This document shows, piece by piece, positions 1 through 8,240 of a DNA stretch of 64,000 nt. The stretch spans positions 806,001 to 870,000 of the forward strand of contig NZ_FNNA01000001.1 of NCBI RefSeq assembly GCF_900106665.1, given 5' to 3'. Position 1 is the first letter of the stretch. Each line of letters opens with the position of its first letter. The notes beneath the pieces were generated by a model, which made no database searches, was not told where the DNA came from, and saw only the letters and a list, made by a program, of their open reading frames with translations. Both the position numbers and the translations under genes were made by a program. Source of the stretch: Paracoccus sanguinis (lineage in GTDB: Bacteria; Pseudomonadota; Alphaproteobacteria; Rhodobacterales; Rhodobacteraceae).

Positions 1-264
1 CTGCGGGGCGGGGACGGCGGCGACGGCCGCGGCGCGGGCGGCGGCGTCGCCCTGGGTCGCCTCGGCCGCGAGCAGCGCGTCGCCGAACGCCTGCGCGGTG
101 CGGGCGGCACGGGCCGTGGACCACTCGCGCCAGGCGGCGGCCCCGACCAGCACCAGGATGGCGAGGACGGCGATCCAGCCGTAGCGCCGCATCGCCAGGA
201 ACAGGCGGTCGCGGCGCAGATCCTCGGTCACCTCGTCGATGAAGCTGTCGTTCTGGTTGGCCAT
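1..264 (-). CDS. YfgM/tetratricopeptide-like membrane protein (partial, N-terminal 88 residues)
   Basis: The gene runs off the left edge of the window, so only its N-terminus is present. It starts at the ATG whose complement is at 262-264. The first ~25 residues are charged (MANQNDSFIDEVTEDLRRDR) and cytoplasmic in character. They are followed by a single membrane helix at about residues 28-45 and an Ala-rich region that would enter a tetratricopeptide-like periplasmic domain. This layout matches the alphaproteobacterial YfgM/TPR_21 family, usually found beside the BamB and Der GTPase genes, which would lie outside the window. Family assignment rests on the N-terminus only. Confidence 0.6.
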   Translation of the reverse strand, partial: MANQNDSFIDEVTEDLRRDRLFLAMRRYGWIAVLAILVLVGAAAWREWSTARAARTAQAFGDALLAAEATQGDAAARAAAVAAVPAPQ

Positions 265-432
265 GTCGTCCCGCCGGTCCCTCGTTTCCCGCTCTTCTAT
301 ACGCGCGCGGGGCGGATTGCCAACGGCTGCGCGGGAACCCGCCCCACGCCCGCCGCGTTGCCCACGCAAGCCCGGCGCCACCTTGTGCGCGCCGACGCCG
401 AGACCACCGAAATCCTTGGAAAGGAACGCAAT

Positions 433-1032
433 ATGGCCTTCACCCTGCCCGACCTCCCCTATGCCCACGACGCGCTGGCCGCCGGCGGGATGTCCAAGGA
501 GACGCTCGAGTATCACCACGACAAGCACCACAAGGCCTACGTCGACAAGCTCAACGAGCTGATCGCCGGCACCGAGTGGGAGGGCAAGACGCTCGAAGAG
601 ATCGTCAAGGGCACCTATCAGGAGGGTGCGGTCGCCCAGAACGGCATCTTCAACAACGCCAGCCAGCACTGGAACCACACCCAGTTCTGGGAGATGATGG
701 CGCCGAAGGTTCCGGCGATGCCGTCCGAGCTGGAAGCCGCGATCAAGGACAGCTTCGGCTCGGTCGACGACTTCAAGAAGAAGTTCACCGAGGCCGGCGT
801 CGGCCAGTTCGGCTCGGGCTGGGCGTGGCTGGTCAAGAAGGCCGATGGCGGGCTCGAGATCACCAAGACCGAGAACGGCGTGAACCCGCTCGCCAAGGGC
901 CAGACCGCGCTGCTCGGCTGTGACGTGTGGGAACATTCCTACTACATCGACTTCCGCAACGCGCGGCCGAAGTACCTCGAGAACTTCCTCGCCAATCTGG
1001 TGAACTGGGAAAACGTCGCCTCGCGGATGTGA
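433..1032 (+). CDS. sodB: Superoxide dismutase, Fe/Mn family
   Basis: A 199-residue protein of normal family length that dismutates superoxide in the cytoplasm. Metal-ligand contexts are visible: a His-rich helix near residue 26 (HHDKHHKAYV), a second ligand block around NASQHWNHTQFW, and the C-terminal DVWEHSYYIDF block carrying the Asp and His ligands. The start at 433 is chosen because AAGGAA lies just upstream and the homologous N-terminus (MAFTLPDLPYAHDAL) begins there. The open frame extends upstream to 358 but with no family-like sequence. Iron is the more likely metal from family resemblance, but this is inference. A terminator follows directly. Confidence 0.97.
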   Translation: MAFTLPDLPYAHDALAAGGMSKETLEYHHDKHHKAYVDKLNELIAGTEWEGKTLEEIVKGTYQEGAVAQNGIFNNASQHWNHTQFWEMMAPKVPAMPSELEAAIKDSFGSVDDFKKKFTEAGVGQFGSGWAWLVKKADGGLEITKTENGVNPLAKGQTALLGCDVWEHSYYIDFRNARPKYLENFLANLVNWENVASRM

Positions 1033-1054
1033 TCTGCGGAGTTTGAACGCGAGA

Positions 1055-1083
1055 GGGCCCGCAGCGATGCGGGCCCTTTTCGT
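1055..1083 (+). terminator. Rho-independent terminator of sodB
   Basis: A perfect 8-bp inverted repeat (GGGCCCGC at 1055-1062 and GCGGGCCC at 1069-1076) with a 6-base loop is followed by TTTT. It lies 23 bases after the sodB stop codon. Confidence 0.85.
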
Positions 1084-1102
1084 TGTGGGGGTTGTGACGC
1101 CG

Positions 1103-1130
1103 AACCGGGGTATTTCGCCAGACAGACGCG
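1103..1130 (+). repeat. Intergenic 'GGGGTATTT' element (copy 1)
   Basis: CCGGGGTATTTCGCCAGACA lies in the short gap between the convergent sodB and soxG genes. It resembles two other intergenic sites in this window (about 8412 and 10869), each with a C/G-rich lead, a GG(G)(A/G)TATTT core and an A/G/C-rich tail. Similar short dispersed intergenic sequences are common in Rhodobacteraceae genomes. Function is unknown. Confidence 0.4.
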
Positions 1131-1131
1131 C

Positions 1132-1689
1132 TCAGCGGGGCGCGAGGCCGGTGCCAGGGGCGGCGGCGCGCGCCAGCACCTCGGCGAGGTAGTCGCGGAT
1201 CGACCGGAAGGCGATGACCCGCCAGCCGTCGCCGTGGCGCCACAGCGCGCAGGCGACCTGGGCCGCGCGGGTGCGGCGCACCCCGTCCGCGGGCAGCGCG
1301 GACAAGTCGGCGGGGGTCAGCTTCATCAGCACCTCGGCGGCCCGGGGGCCGGACAGGTCAAAGACGCAGCGCATGGCGCTGACATCCTCGATCAGCGCGG
1401 GCTCGGTCGAGAGCGCGTCGCGCAGCGCGGCGAGGGTCTCGGCCGTCTCGGCGGCGGGCAGGATCAGCAGCAGCTCGTCCGGCGCCATCCAGCCGAGCCA
1501 GCGCGCCCCGTCGGTGGTGAAGCGCGTGGTGGCGGGCACCGCGAGCCCCGCCGCCTCGGCCAGCGCATCGCCCGCCCGGGCCAGGTCGGCGCGGATCAGG
1601 ATCATCCCCAGCCCGCGGATCTCGGTGATCGCCGCCAGCGGCCCCGTGCCCGTCACAACGCTGCTCGTATCTCTGCCCCTCTCAGCCAT
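1132..1689 (-). CDS. soxG: Sarcosine oxidase, gamma subunit
   Basis: This 185-residue protein is the gamma subunit of heterotetrameric sarcosine oxidase, which demethylates sarcosine to glycine and passes the one-carbon unit to tetrahydrofolate with release of hydrogen peroxide. It has the GcvT-like fold region typical of SoxG, with a core containing GWMAPDELLLILP and, near the C-terminus, WRVIAFRSIRDYLAEVL. Its start overlaps the end of soxA by 8 bases, so translation is probably coupled. It is the last gene of the leftward sox operon. Confidence 0.93.
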   Translation of the reverse strand: MAERGRDTSSVVTGTGPLAAITEIRGLGMILIRADLARAGDALAEAAGLAVPATTRFTTDGARWLGWMAPDELLLILPAAETAETLAALRDALSTEPALIEDVSAMRCVFDLSGPRAAEVLMKLTPADLSALPADGVRRTRAAQVACALWRHGDGWRVIAFRSIRDYLAEVLARAAAPGTGLAPR

Positions 1690-4612
1690 TCGCCCGCGTC
1701 CCTTCCTTGTCGTAGAACACCGGATCGACGATCCGCGCCCGATAGGTCGCGCCCGGCACCTCGAAGGCCAGCTCCTCGCCCATCCGCTCGGGCCCGCGCT
1801 GCACCAGCCCCATCGCGATCGGCCGGCCGAGCGTCGGCGAGGCGTAGCTCGAGGTCACCCGGCCTTGCGTGTTGCGCTGGCCGTTGGCGTTCACGCCGTC
1901 GGCCACCGCATAGGCGCCGTCCGGCAGCACCCGCCCGTCGAGGCTTTCTAGCCCGACCAGCTTCCAGCGCTCGGGCGAGGCCATGAACGACCGCTCCTGC
2001 GCGCGCTTGCCGATGAAGTCGGGCTTCTTCTTCGAGATCGCCCAGCCGAGGTTCAGGTCCTGCGGGATCACAGTGCCGTCGGTCTCGTCCCCGATCATGA
2101 TGAAGCCCTTTTCGGCCCGCATGACGTGCATCGCCTCGGTGCCGTAGGGCGTGATGCCGTATGGCGCACCGGCGGCGTGGATCGCCTCCCACAAGGCCAG
2201 GCCGCGGTCGGCGGGGGTGGCGATCTCGAAGGACAGCTCGCCCGAGAAGCTGATGCGGTAGATGCGGACCGGATGCCCGGCCAGCGTGCCCTCGGCCCAG
2301 CCCATGAAGGGCAGCGCCGCCTCGGACACGTCCATGCCGCCCAGCGCCTCAAGCACCGCGCGGGCCTTGGGGCCGACCACGGCGATCTGCGCCGACTGCT
2401 CGGTGAGGTTGGCGGTGTGCACCTGCCAGTCCCACCATTCACACTGCAGCCAGTCCTCCATATGCGCGTGGATGCGTTCGGCCCCGCCGGTGGTGGTGTG
2501 GCAGAGCCAGGCGTCCTCGGAGAGCCGCGCCGCCACCCCGTCGTCGATCAGGAAGCCGTTTTCCGAACAGATCAGCCCGTAGCGGCATTTGCCGACCGGC
2601 AGGGACGACATCATGCCGGTATAGATCATGTCGAGGAAGCGCCCGGCATCCGGCCCCTTGACGAGGATCTTGCCCAGCGTCGAGGCGTCGAGCGTGCCCA
2701 CCCCGCCCCGCACCGCCCCGATCTCGCGCGCGACGGCGGTTTCGCGGGTCTCGCCCGCGCGCGGGTAGCAATAGGGCCGGCGCCAGAGACCGACCGGCTC
2801 GAAATCCGCGCCGTGCGCCTCGTGCCAGCCGTGCATCGGCGTCTTGCGCAGCGGCTGGAAGGCCGCGCCGCGGGCCTCGGCGGCGATGGTGCCGAGGGTG
2901 AGTGGCGTATAGGGCGGGCGGAAGGTCGTCGTGCCGGTCGCCGCGATGGGCTGGCCCAGCGTGTCCGACAGCACGGCGAGGCCGTTGATGTTGCTGACCT
3001 TCCCCTGGTCCGTCGCCATCCCCAGCGTGGTGTAGCGCTTGGCGTGCTCGACGCTCGCATAGCCCTCGCGGCCAGCGAGTTCCACGTCCGAGACCTTCAC
3101 GTCGTTCTGGAAATCGAGCCACATCTTGAAGCGCGCCTTGGGCGGCGCACCCGCGGGCATGACCCAGACCGGCAGGATCGGCGCCTCGTCCGGCGCCCCG
3201 GTCAGCTCGGCCAGCCGCAGGTCGCCCGCCGCCGCGCCCACGGCCAGCACGTCGCCGCGCCCGTCGGCGCCCGTGGGCGGCTGCGCGGGGTCAGGGGCGA
3301 ACATCGCGCGGGCCTCGTCCCAGACCAGCTTGCCGCCACAATGGCTCCACAGATGGACCACCGGCGACCAACCGCCGGACATGGCGATCACGTCGCAATC
3401 GACGGTGCCGAGCGGGTCGCCCGCGCCGTCCTGCGCGCACCAGCGCAGCCCGTCGACACCCATCCGACCGAGCACCTTGGCCACCGCCGCCCCCGTCTCG
3501 ACCCGCACCCCGCGGGCGCGGACGGCCTGCGGCAGCGCGCCCTCGGCCTGCGCCCGCGCGTCGAGCACCACCGGCACCTCGAGCCCGGCGTCCAGCGCCG
3601 CGAGCGCAGTGCGATAGGCGTCGTCGTTGTTGGTGACGACCGCGATCCGCCGCCCCGGCGCCACCGCGTAGTCGGTGATGTAGTCGCGCACCGCGCTGGC
3701 CAGCATCACCCCAGGCACGTCGTTGCCGGCAAAGCTCAGCGGCCGTTCGAGCGCCCCGGTGGCGGTGATGATGCGCCCGGCGCGGATGCGCCACAGCCGC
3801 TGGCGCGGCAGGCCGCTGTCGGGTGCGTGGTCGGCCAGCGCCTCACGGGCGAGCAGATAGCCGTGATCGTAAAGCCCCGTGGCCATGGTGTTGCGCCGCA
3901 GGGTGACGTTCGGCATCGCCCGCAGCGCGGCCAGCGCCGCCTCGACGTGGGCCTGCCCGTCGGGGTGATCGACCGGCGTGCGCCCGCCCCAGTGCGGGGA
4001 CTGTTCCAGCACGAGGACCCGGCCGCCCCCCGCCGCGACGCGCTGCGCGGCAGCCAGCCCGGCGATACCGCCGCCCACCACGACGACCTCGGCATGGGCA
4101 TAGGCCTGTTCGTAGCGGTCGGGGTCGGGATGCTCGGGCGCCCGCCCGAGGCCGGCGGCGCGGCGGATCACCGGCTCGAACAGCCGCTTCCACGCCGCCC
4201 GGGGGTGGATGAAGGTCTTGTAGTAGAACCCGGCCGGGAAGAACCGCCACAGCCGGTCGTTGATCGCGCCGATGTCGCGGTCAAGGCTCGGCCAGGCGTT
4301 CTGGCTGACCGCCACCATCCCCGGCTCGAGCGGGGTGGTGGTGGCGCGCTGGTTCGGCTCGAACCGCGGGCCGGTGCCGAGGCCGAAGAGCGCGTTCGGC
4401 TCTTCCGCGCCCGAGGCGAGCGGGCCGCGCGGGCGGTGATACTTGAAGCTGCGCCCCATGATCAGCTGGCCGCTGCCGAGCAGCGCCGAGGCGAGCGTGT
4501 CGCCGGCAAAGCCCGCGCGGTCGCGGCCCTCGAAGCGGAACGGACGCGGCGCGCTGCGGTCGATCAGGCGGCCGCCCTGCGGCAGGCGGAAGGGGGGATG
4601 GCGGCGGGTCAT
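1682..4612 (-). CDS. soxA: Sarcosine oxidase, alpha subunit
   Basis: A 976-residue subunit of the cytoplasmic heterotetrameric sarcosine oxidase, of full family length. The N-terminal ~100 residues form the small ferredoxin-like domain seen in SoxA (FAGDTLASALL, FKYHRPRGP). A dinucleotide-binding fold begins near residue 173 (VVVVGGGIAGLAAAQ). The C-terminal ~400 residues are an aminomethyltransferase (GcvT)-like domain that handles the folate-bound one-carbon unit (RAEKGFIMIGDETDGT, LGWAISKKKPDFIGKRA). Its ATG overlaps the stop of the TfoX-like gene upstream (ATGA), and its end overlaps soxG. The long open frame on the opposite strand is a shadow of the GC-rich codon bias. Confidence 0.97.
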   Translation of the reverse strand: MTRRHPPFRLPQGGRLIDRSAPRPFRFEGRDRAGFAGDTLASALLGSGQLIMGRSFKYHRPRGPLASGAEEPNALFGLGTGPRFEPNQRATTTPLEPGMVAVSQNAWPSLDRDIGAINDRLWRFFPAGFYYKTFIHPRAAWKRLFEPVIRRAAGLGRAPEHPDPDRYEQAYAHAEVVVVGGGIAGLAAAQRVAAGGGRVLVLEQSPHWGGRTPVDHPDGQAHVEAALAALRAMPNVTLRRNTMATGLYDHGYLLAREALADHAPDSGLPRQRLWRIRAGRIITATGALERPLSFAGNDVPGVMLASAVRDYITDYAVAPGRRIAVVTNNDDAYRTALAALDAGLEVPVVLDARAQAEGALPQAVRARGVRVETGAAVAKVLGRMGVDGLRWCAQDGAGDPLGTVDCDVIAMSGGWSPVVHLWSHCGGKLVWDEARAMFAPDPAQPPTGADGRGDVLAVGAAAGDLRLAELTGAPDEAPILPVWVMPAGAPPKARFKMWLDFQNDVKVSDVELAGREGYASVEHAKRYTTLGMATDQGKVSNINGLAVLSDTLGQPIAATGTTTFRPPYTPLTLGTIAAEARGAAFQPLRKTPMHGWHEAHGADFEPVGLWRRPYCYPRAGETRETAVAREIGAVRGGVGTLDASTLGKILVKGPDAGRFLDMIYTGMMSSLPVGKCRYGLICSENGFLIDDGVAARLSEDAWLCHTTTGGAERIHAHMEDWLQCEWWDWQVHTANLTEQSAQIAVVGPKARAVLEALGGMDVSEAALPFMGWAEGTLAGHPVRIYRISFSGELSFEIATPADRGLALWEAIHAAGAPYGITPYGTEAMHVMRAEKGFIMIGDETDGTVIPQDLNLGWAISKKKPDFIGKRAQERSFMASPERWKLVGLESLDGRVLPDGAYAVADGVNANGQRNTQGRVTSSYASPTLGRPIAMGLVQRGPERMGEELAFEVPGATYRARIVDPVFYDKEGTRANG

Positions 4613-5013
4613 GGCGCTTGGGTCCGGCTGGATCGGGTCTGCTGGGATCGGGTGGGTCCGGCCGTGCCGCAGCCCTTGGGCGGCAGCGTGCCGACATGGG
4701 ACAGCGCCATCGCCAGCAGCGTGGCGCGGGTGTCGTCGGACGCGGCCGCGGTGTCGAGGAACACATAGCCGCGCATCCGCCGCCCGCCGTGGATCATCGG
4801 CGTCACGGCGGGAAGGGTCAGGGCGTCCGCCTCGGCCTCGGGGCCGACGCGCAGCATCAGCCGCCCTTCGCGCACCCCGGCGAGCATGTGGCCGTGCTGC
4901 ATGAGGCAGAGCCCGCCGAACATCGGCCGCTCGCTCAGCCCGTCGGCGCCGGTCAGCCCGGCACCGGCCAGCTCGGCCCGCAGCCGGTCCTCGGCCTGGG
5001 GATCGCGGGTCAT
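4609..5013 (-). CDS. TfoX N-terminal domain-like protein inside the sox operon
   Basis: A 134-residue protein. Residues ~10-100 match the TfoX/Sxy N-terminal domain pattern (SERPMFGGLCLMQHGHMLAGV, then LMLRVGPEAEAD, then GYVFLDTAA), with a basic, low-complexity tail. The family is named for competence regulators, but many short members have no known role. The gene overlaps soxD by 4 bases upstream and soxA by 4 bases downstream, so it is translated within the sarcosine oxidase message. A role in sox expression or assembly is inference only. The start at 5013 is set by the ATGA overlap. Confidence 0.8.
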   Translation of the reverse strand: MTRDPQAEDRLRAELAGAGLTGADGLSERPMFGGLCLMQHGHMLAGVREGRLMLRVGPEAEADALTLPAVTPMIHGGRRMRGYVFLDTAAASDDTRATLLAMALSHVGTLPPKGCGTAGPTRSQQTRSSRTQAP

Positions 5014-5411
5014 GGCAGGGCGTCCCGGGCGGGGGTGGGGTTCGCGGCGTAGTCGTCGCCGACCCGGCCGGCCGGCGCCGCCTCGACCCGGTCGGGCGGG
5101 GTCCAGCCGGGGCGGGCGGCGCGGATCGCGGCCACGAGATCGTCGGGCGGGGCCTTCGACTGCGCCGGGTAGGTGCCGAACACCTGCAAGGTCACGCTGT
5201 CGCGGGCGGCGAGGAACCACTTGCCGCAGCCATAGGCGTGGCGCCAGCGCTCGAACAGCACCCCGCGGGGGTTCTGGCGGGCGAAGAGGTAGCCCTCGAA
5301 CTCGGCGTCGGTCGAGCCGGGGCCGTGCCGCGTCAGATGCGCCTCGCCGCCGGGGGCGAGCTCGGTCTCTTCGGCGGCGACGCCGCAGTAGGGGCAGGTC
5401 AGGGTCAGCAT
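5010..5411 (-). CDS. soxD: Sarcosine oxidase, delta subunit
   Basis: The 133-residue zinc-binding delta subunit. The N-terminal CPYC pair, a His in HLTRHG and the Cys in AYGCGKWF fit the SoxD zinc site. The core ends at about residue 85 (VFGTYPA), followed by ~48 residues rich in Asp, Pro and Ala, which makes this copy longer than the roughly 90-110 residues usual for the family. The start is MLTLTCPYCG at 5411; an in-frame ATG 27 bases upstream adds nothing conserved. It is co-translated with the TfoX-like gene. Confidence 0.93.
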   Translation of the reverse strand: MLTLTCPYCGVAAEETELAPGGEAHLTRHGPGSTDAEFEGYLFARQNPRGVLFERWRHAYGCGKWFLAARDSVTLQVFGTYPAQSKAPPDDLVAAIRAARPGWTPPDRVEAAPAGRVGDDYAANPTPARDALP

Positions 5412-5573
5412 CGGACGCCTCCACGGCAGGCACCCCACGCGCCGGCGGGCGCGCAGGGGGAACGGGACGGACGGAACGGGGCGGGCGGGATCAGCCCGGC
5501 GTGGGCCGGTGCAGCGATCCCACGCGCGGCGCGGGCCGGCGCGGGCCGCCGCTTGGCGCGGGCGGTGCCGGCC

Positions 5574-5843
5574 TCAGGGCCGGACGGGCACCGTGGCCGA
5601 GCCGGCAGGCGCCTGGGCGCCGACCGGGGCGCCGGGCTGCGGGCCAGAGCCGGTGACGCCGGAGGGTTCGCCCGGCGCGCCGGTAGCGGCGGGGCTGGAC
5701 GGCGTCGGCGGGGGCGGCTCGATGTCGGCGCCCGAGGTGAAGAACCACACGGCGGCGAGGATGACGACGGCCGCGCCGATGACCAGCGGCCAGACGGCGG
5801 CACCGCGGCGCGGGGCGGGAGGGGTGGAGCGGGGATCGGCCAT
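5574..5843 (-). CDS. Small single-span membrane protein with Pro/Ala-rich tail
   Basis: 89 residues, family not recognised. A basic, Pro-rich N-terminus precedes one membrane helix at about residues 18-36 (VWPLVIGAAVVILAAVWFF), followed by a Pro/Gly/Ala-rich tail, probably periplasmic. It sits between soxB and soxD on the same strand. Its architecture matches the next small gene (6015-6263), which suggests a tandem duplication. An upstream GAGGTAGCG on the coding strand is a plausible ribosome binding site. Confidence 0.6.
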   Translation of the reverse strand: MADPRSTPPAPRRGAAVWPLVIGAAVVILAAVWFFTSGADIEPPPPTPSSPAATGAPGEPSGVTGSGPQPGAPVGAQAPAGSATVPVRP

Positions 5844-6014
5844 GACGCTACCTCGAGGCTGGACGCGCGGCGGCCCGAAGCGGGGCGCCCGTCACGAGAG
5901 TGCCGCGCGACCGGGGCGGCAGCCTTGACTTCGGTCAGCCGCGGCCAACCGCCGGCGCAGGCCGCTGGGCGCGGCGTCCGGCCCCCGCGCCGCAGCGCGA
6001 GGGCCGGGGGAGGC

Positions 6015-6263
6015 TCAGTTGGTCGCCGGAGCGGTCGTGGTGGTCGTGGTGGTCGATCTGGTGGTCTCGGCGGTGCCGCCAGCCGGGGCGGCCGGGGCAG
6101 CCGGGGCCGCAGGCGCGGTGGCTGCGGGGGCCTCGACGGTGACGTTGGTGCCGCCGGCCGGGGCGCCGCCGGCGTTGAGGTACCACACGATCGCCGCGAC
6201 CGCGACGATGACGGCGCCGATGAGGAACCACAGGCCCGAGTTCGATTCGTTGTTGGTGGCCAT
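6015..6263 (-). CDS. Small single-span membrane protein with Ala/Thr-rich tail
   Basis: 82 residues, not a characterised family. A short polar N-terminus (MATNNESNSG) leads into a membrane helix at about residues 11-29 (LWFLIGAVIVAVAAIVWYL). The rest is a low-complexity tail of Gly, Ala, Pro and a run of threonines. GGAGGG lies just upstream of the ATG on the coding strand, which supports translation. It resembles the neighbouring small protein at 5574-5843 in layout and helix sequence. Confidence 0.65.
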   Translation of the reverse strand: MATNNESNSGLWFLIGAVIVAVAAIVWYLNAGGAPAGGTNVTVEAPAATAPAAPAAPAAPAGGTAETTRSTTTTTTTAPATN

Positions 6264-6330
6264 GTCAGGCCCTCCGTGCTGGTGAATATGCCAGCCGGAT
6301 GCCGCCAGTCCGTGGATTTTGCAAGCGGCA

Positions 6331-7623
6331 TCAATGCGCCACCCCCGCCGCCACGCTCTCGTCGATGAACCGCCCCTCGGCGAAGCGTTCCAGCCCGAAG
6401 GGCGCGGCCAGCGGCCCCGGCGTCCCCTTCGCCACCAGCTCGGCCATCGCCCAGCCCGAGCCGGGGATCGCCTTGAACCCGCCGGTGCCCCAGCCGCAGT
6501 TGACGTAGATTCCCTCGACCGGGGTGCGCGACAGGATCGGCGAGCGGTCGCCGGTCATGTCCACGATCCCGCCCCACTGCCGCAGCATCTTGAGGCGGGA
6601 GAGCATCGGGAAGGTCTCGATCAGCGCCCGCACGGTCTCCTCGACATGGTGCCACGAGCCGCGCTGGGTGTAGTTCACGAACCCGTCCGTGCCGCCGCCG
6701 ATCACCATCTCGCCCTTGTCGGACTGCGACAGATAGCCGTGGACCGTGTTGGCCATCACCACCACGTCGAGGCAGGGCTTGATCGGCTCGCTGACCAGCG
6801 CCTGCAGCGCGATCGATTCGATCGGCAGGCGGAACCCGGCCATGCCAGCCAGCACCGAGGAATGGCCCGCGACCACCATGGCGAGGCTGTCGCACTCGAT
6901 CCGCCCCTTGGCCGTCTCGACCGCGCGGACCCGGCCGCCGGCGGTGTCCACGCCGGTCACGGCGCAGTTCTGGATGATGTGCATCCCCATGTCGCTGCAG
7001 GCCCGGGCATAGCCCCAGGCGACCGCGTCGTGGCGCGCGGTGCCGCCGCGTTCCTGGTAGAGCCCGCCCAGCACCGGGTAGCGCGGGCCGCCGATCTCGA
7101 TGATCGGCACCAGCCGCTTGAGCTCGGCCGGGTCGATCCAGCGCGTCGCCACGCCCTGCAGGTGGTTGGCGTTCACCGTCCGGCGGTAGCCGCGCACCTC
7201 GTGCTCGGTCTGCGCCAGCATGATCAGCCCGCGCGGGCTGAACATGACGTTGTAGTTCAGGTCCTGGCTCAGCGTCTCGTAGAGCTTCAGCGCCTTGTCA
7301 TAGATCGCCGCCGACGGGTCCTGCAGGTAGTTCGAGCGGATGATCGTGGTGTTGCGGCCGGTGTTGCCGCCGCCGAGCCAGCCCTTCTCGATCACCGCGA
7401 CATCGGTGATGCCGTGGTTCTTGCCGAGGTAATAGGCGGTGGCGAGCCCGTGCCCGCCGGCGCCGACGATGACCACCTTGTAGCGCTTGCGCGGCGCAGG
7501 CGAGGCCCAGGCCCGGCCCCACCCCTGGTGCAGCCCCATCGCCTGCCGGGCGATGGCAAAGACCGAATAGCGCCCCGAACGTGCGGGGGCGGCGGGCGAA
7601 AGCGGGGGGCGGGCGTCGGCCAT
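6331..7623 (-). CDS. soxB: Sarcosine oxidase, beta subunit
   Basis: The 430-residue flavoprotein subunit that oxidises sarcosine. A Rossmann FAD-binding motif begins near residue 49 (VVIVGAGGHGLATAYYLGK). It is followed by the family block GWLGGGNTGRNTTIIRSNYL and a C-terminal FAD-contact region (NCGWGTGGFKAIPGSG). The start at 7623 (MADARPP) gives a normal N-terminus with the conserved YSVF and GLHQGWGRAWASP blocks; the open frame 43 residues further upstream has no conserved sequence. It is the first gene of the leftward sox operon. The interval to soxD is unusually long because of the two small membrane protein genes. Confidence 0.96.
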   Translation of the reverse strand: MADARPPLSPAAPARSGRYSVFAIARQAMGLHQGWGRAWASPAPRKRYKVVIVGAGGHGLATAYYLGKNHGITDVAVIEKGWLGGGNTGRNTTIIRSNYLQDPSAAIYDKALKLYETLSQDLNYNVMFSPRGLIMLAQTEHEVRGYRRTVNANHLQGVATRWIDPAELKRLVPIIEIGGPRYPVLGGLYQERGGTARHDAVAWGYARACSDMGMHIIQNCAVTGVDTAGGRVRAVETAKGRIECDSLAMVVAGHSSVLAGMAGFRLPIESIALQALVSEPIKPCLDVVVMANTVHGYLSQSDKGEMVIGGGTDGFVNYTQRGSWHHVEETVRALIETFPMLSRLKMLRQWGGIVDMTGDRSPILSRTPVEGIYVNCGWGTGGFKAIPGSGWAMAELVAKGTPGPLAAPFGLERFAEGRFIDESVAAGVAH

Positions 7624-7814
7624 CGGCAAAGCCTGTGCTGCAAATCGGGACTTGGCGCCCAGACTGGGGCCGGGCGGGGCCGGGCGGCAAGGCGCTTTGC
7701 GACGGGGCAATGGAACCGTTGCGACATTGCGCCCGCGCCGCGCAGGGGGCATCAGCTTGCGGGGCGGCCGCCATCTGTGGTCCGCTCAGCCCCGAGGCTC
7801 AGAAAGGATTCGCC

Positions 7815-8240
7815 ATGACCGCCCCCGTCCTCGTCGCGCTCGACCCCTCGGACATCGAGGCGCAGGCCCATATCCTCGCCGCAGCCCAGGCCGAGGCCGC
7901 CGCCCGCGGCGCGGGTCTGGCGCTGATCCTCGTGGTCGAGGGGATGCGCCACGCCGCCCACGGCCCCGCCTACGCCGAGCTGCGCCAGAGCCTGATGCAA
8001 GAGGCCGCCAACCGCGCCGACGCCTGGGCCCAGGGCGTCGTCGGCGGCCCGGTCGAGACGCACGTGGCCTATGGCGACGCCGACGAACAGATCCTCGCCG
8101 CGGCGGAGCGGCTGGGCGCGTCGGCCATCGTCATGGGTGAGCGCCGCGAACGCGCCATCGACCGGGTGCTCGGCTCTGTCGCGCAGGCGGTGAGCGCCCG
8201 GGCCGGCGTGCCGGTGGTGCTGGTGCCGCCGGTGGCGTGA
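7815..8240 (+). CDS. Universal stress protein (UspA family)
   Basis: A 141-residue single-domain Usp. It has the alpha/beta fold pattern starting with a hydrophobic strand (VLVALDPS). At about residues 111-135 is the C-terminal nucleotide-binding region (VMGERRERAIDRVLGSVAQAV), followed by the final strand VPVVLVPP. The first strand ends in DPSD, as in ATP-binding Usp proteins. AGAAAGGA lies just upstream of the ATG. It is divergent from soxB with a ~190-base gap that could hold promoters for both, although none was identified with confidence. Confidence 0.9.
   Translation: MTAPVLVALDPSDIEAQAHILAAAQAEAAARGAGLALILVVEGMRHAAHGPAYAELRQSLMQEAANRADAWAQGVVGGPVETHVAYGDADEQILAAAERLGASAIVMGERRERAIDRVLGSVAQAVSARAGVPVVLVPPVA

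Noticed and set aside
2126-4768. 880-codon open frame opposite soxA
   Set aside because: Translation is Arg/His/Gly/Ala-rich with no domain pattern, and the opposite strand encodes an unmistakable SoxA. It is an effect of high GC content.
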